Source of the DNA: Phycisphaerae bacterium
GTDB lineage: Bacteria > Planctomycetota > Phycisphaerae > Phycisphaerales > SM1A02
DNA length: 15,444 nt
Assembly: GCA_018665385.1 (NCBI GenBank)
Contig: JABJDN010000185.1
Coordinates: 1-15,444, forward strand
Direction of reading: 5' to 3'
The notes under the pieces are model-generated. The model was given only the letters and a program-made list of their open reading frames with translations. It made no database searches and was not told where the DNA came from. The translations under genes were made by a program, and so were the position numbers. Numbering within the stretch: position 1 is the stretch's first letter; every line of letters begins with the position of its first letter. Below are positions 14,672 through 15,444 of the stretch, piece after piece.

Positions 14672-15444
14672 TTGCTCTCAGCTAGAACTATTTCTAAATC
14701 GTATTCAACCCGCGATCTGTTTCAAGGCGTCACCTTGCACCTTGAAGAGGGGGAGCGACTTGGAATCATTGGGCCAAATGGAACAGGGAAATCTACCTTG
14801 TTAAAGATACTCGCCGGCAAGGAAACTGCTGACGAAGGTGAAATTACAAGTAAGAAATCTCTACGCCTTTGGTACGTACCACAAGAATCCGTATTTCCTA
14901 TTGAAGCTACGCCACTTGAGTCTGTAGTCCAATCAATTGGCGGAGATCCGATAGAAGCCGAAGTAGCAGCCTCTATCGCACTTTCAAAACTTGGTTTTGA
15001 TACATTCGATCAACCGTTTGGGGAACTTTCTGGCGGCTGGCAAAAGCGAGTAGCGATGGCGTGCGGCTTAGTGCACGAGCCAGAAGTTATGTTGCTTGAT
15101 GAGCCCACAAATCATCTTGACTTAGAAGCAGTTGAATGGCTTGAAAATTTTGTGATGCACGCAAATATGTCTCTGCTTTTTGTAACGCATGATCGGCGTT
15201 TTTTAGAAAATTGCGCTTCAAGGATTCTGGAACTTGCCCCTTCGTACCCTGATGGCGCATTCGAAGTAAACGGTAATTACACTGAGTTTGTTCGCAGAAA
15301 AGAAGCGTTTTTGATTTCGCAAGAAGCAGAAGAGTCTGCGTTGGCAAATAAAGTTCGTCGTGATACAGCATGGTTACGACAGGGAATACAAGGTCGACAG
15401 ACGAGAAACAAAACGCAAGTTAAAGATACTGCATCTCGCAGAGC
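14663..15444 (+). CDS. uup: ABC-F family ATPase, Uup-like (3' end outside window)
   Basis: The reading frame is open from the ATG at 14663 to the right edge, giving 260 codons of a protein that usually has over 600 residues with two ATPase domains. The first domain is complete: Walker A GPNGTGKST (37-45), signature LSGGW (122-126), Walker B VMLLDEPTNHLD (142-153) and switch His H176 in VTHDRRF. The start of the inter-domain linker shows Lys/Arg-rich helices with WLRQGIQGRQTRNK (237-250), a pattern typical of Uup rather than EttA. No membrane segment is present. ABC-F proteins act on the ribosome at the E site; Uup is also linked to replication-fork and transposon-excision phenotypes. The subfamily call is moderate because the second domain and C-terminal tail cannot be seen. 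No Shine-Dalgarno site precedes the ATG. Confidence 0.9.
   Translation, partial: MANLLSARTISKSYSTRDLFQGVTLHLEEGERLGIIGPNGTGKSTLLKILAGKETADEGEITSKKSLRLWYVPQESVFPIEATPLESVVQSIGGDPIEAEVAASIALSKLGFDTFDQPFGELSGGWQKRVAMACGLVHEPEVMLLDEPTNHLDLEAVEWLENFVMHANMSLLFVTHDRRFLENCASRILELAPSYPDGAFEVNGNYTEFVRRKEAFLISQEAEESALANKVRRDTAWLRQGIQGRQTRNKTQVKDTASRR

Noticed and set aside
15087..15371. Minus-strand open frame of 94 codons at the right edge
   Set aside because: It is antisense to the ABC-F gene, whose Walker B and linker motifs occupy the same bases in the plus frame.
1..15444. A hidden defence island, mobile element, CRISPR array or attachment site
   Set aside because: No transposase, integrase, nuclease, toxin-antitoxin pair, spaced direct repeats or tRNA ends were seen on either strand; gene content is metabolic and housekeeping.

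Overview
The window looks like chromosomal DNA of a marine planctomycete, most likely class Phycisphaerae. This is an inference from protein architecture: the secreted esterase carries a dockerin-like double calcium-loop module and a GACC-type six-cysteine repeat, and the protein at 63-1664 is a Gly-rich secreted coiled-coil protein with an EF-hand. These styles are common in Phycisphaerae. DNA is clearly below 50% GC and very densely packed. No gene-free stretch exceeds about 115 bases, and I saw no tRNA, rRNA, CRISPR, transposase or phage gene.

Layout, left to right. 63-1664 (+) is a secreted helical EF-hand protein ending at a strong hairpin terminator. That terminator touches the stop codon of the convergent rlmN-like radical SAM methyltransferase (1715-2665, -). 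Divergent from rlmN is the two-gene threonine catabolic operon tdh-kbl (2686-4973, +), joined by an ATGA overlap. A small two-helix membrane protein (5052-5303, +) follows. On the minus strand lie a secreted multidomain CE1/PHB-depolymerase-like esterase (5364-6962) and then a three-gene run transcribed right to left: S9 prolyl-oligopeptidase-family peptidase (8534-10546), folE (7868-8482) and a BtpA-family TIM barrel (7075-7875). Divergent from the peptidase is another ATGA-coupled plus-strand pair, an ArgE/DapE-type M20 amidohydrolase (10578-11708) and formimidoylglutamate deiminase hutF (11705-12952). hutF overlaps tail-to-tail with a TPR-sulfotransferase (12936-14630, -). Finally, an ABC-F/Uup ATPase (14663 to the right edge, +) is cut by the window.

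Functional theme. Much of the window fits use of amino acids and peptides as nutrients: intracellular peptide cleavage (S9), threonine to glycine plus acetyl-CoA (Tdh, Kbl), and histidine degradation by the formylglutamate branch (HutF). The M20 enzyme coupled to hutF is a candidate for the final deformylation step. The rest is housekeeping (RlmN, FolE, ABC-F), secreted functions, and a probable sulfotransferase.

The most interesting points are the hutF-M20 coupling, the repeated LTxxQ-like blocks in the first protein, the RlmN homologue with a missing N-terminal domain, the near absence of Shine-Dalgarno sites, and three divergent gene pairs whose start codons are only about 20-32 bases apart. 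I did not find a convincing new defence or mobile system.
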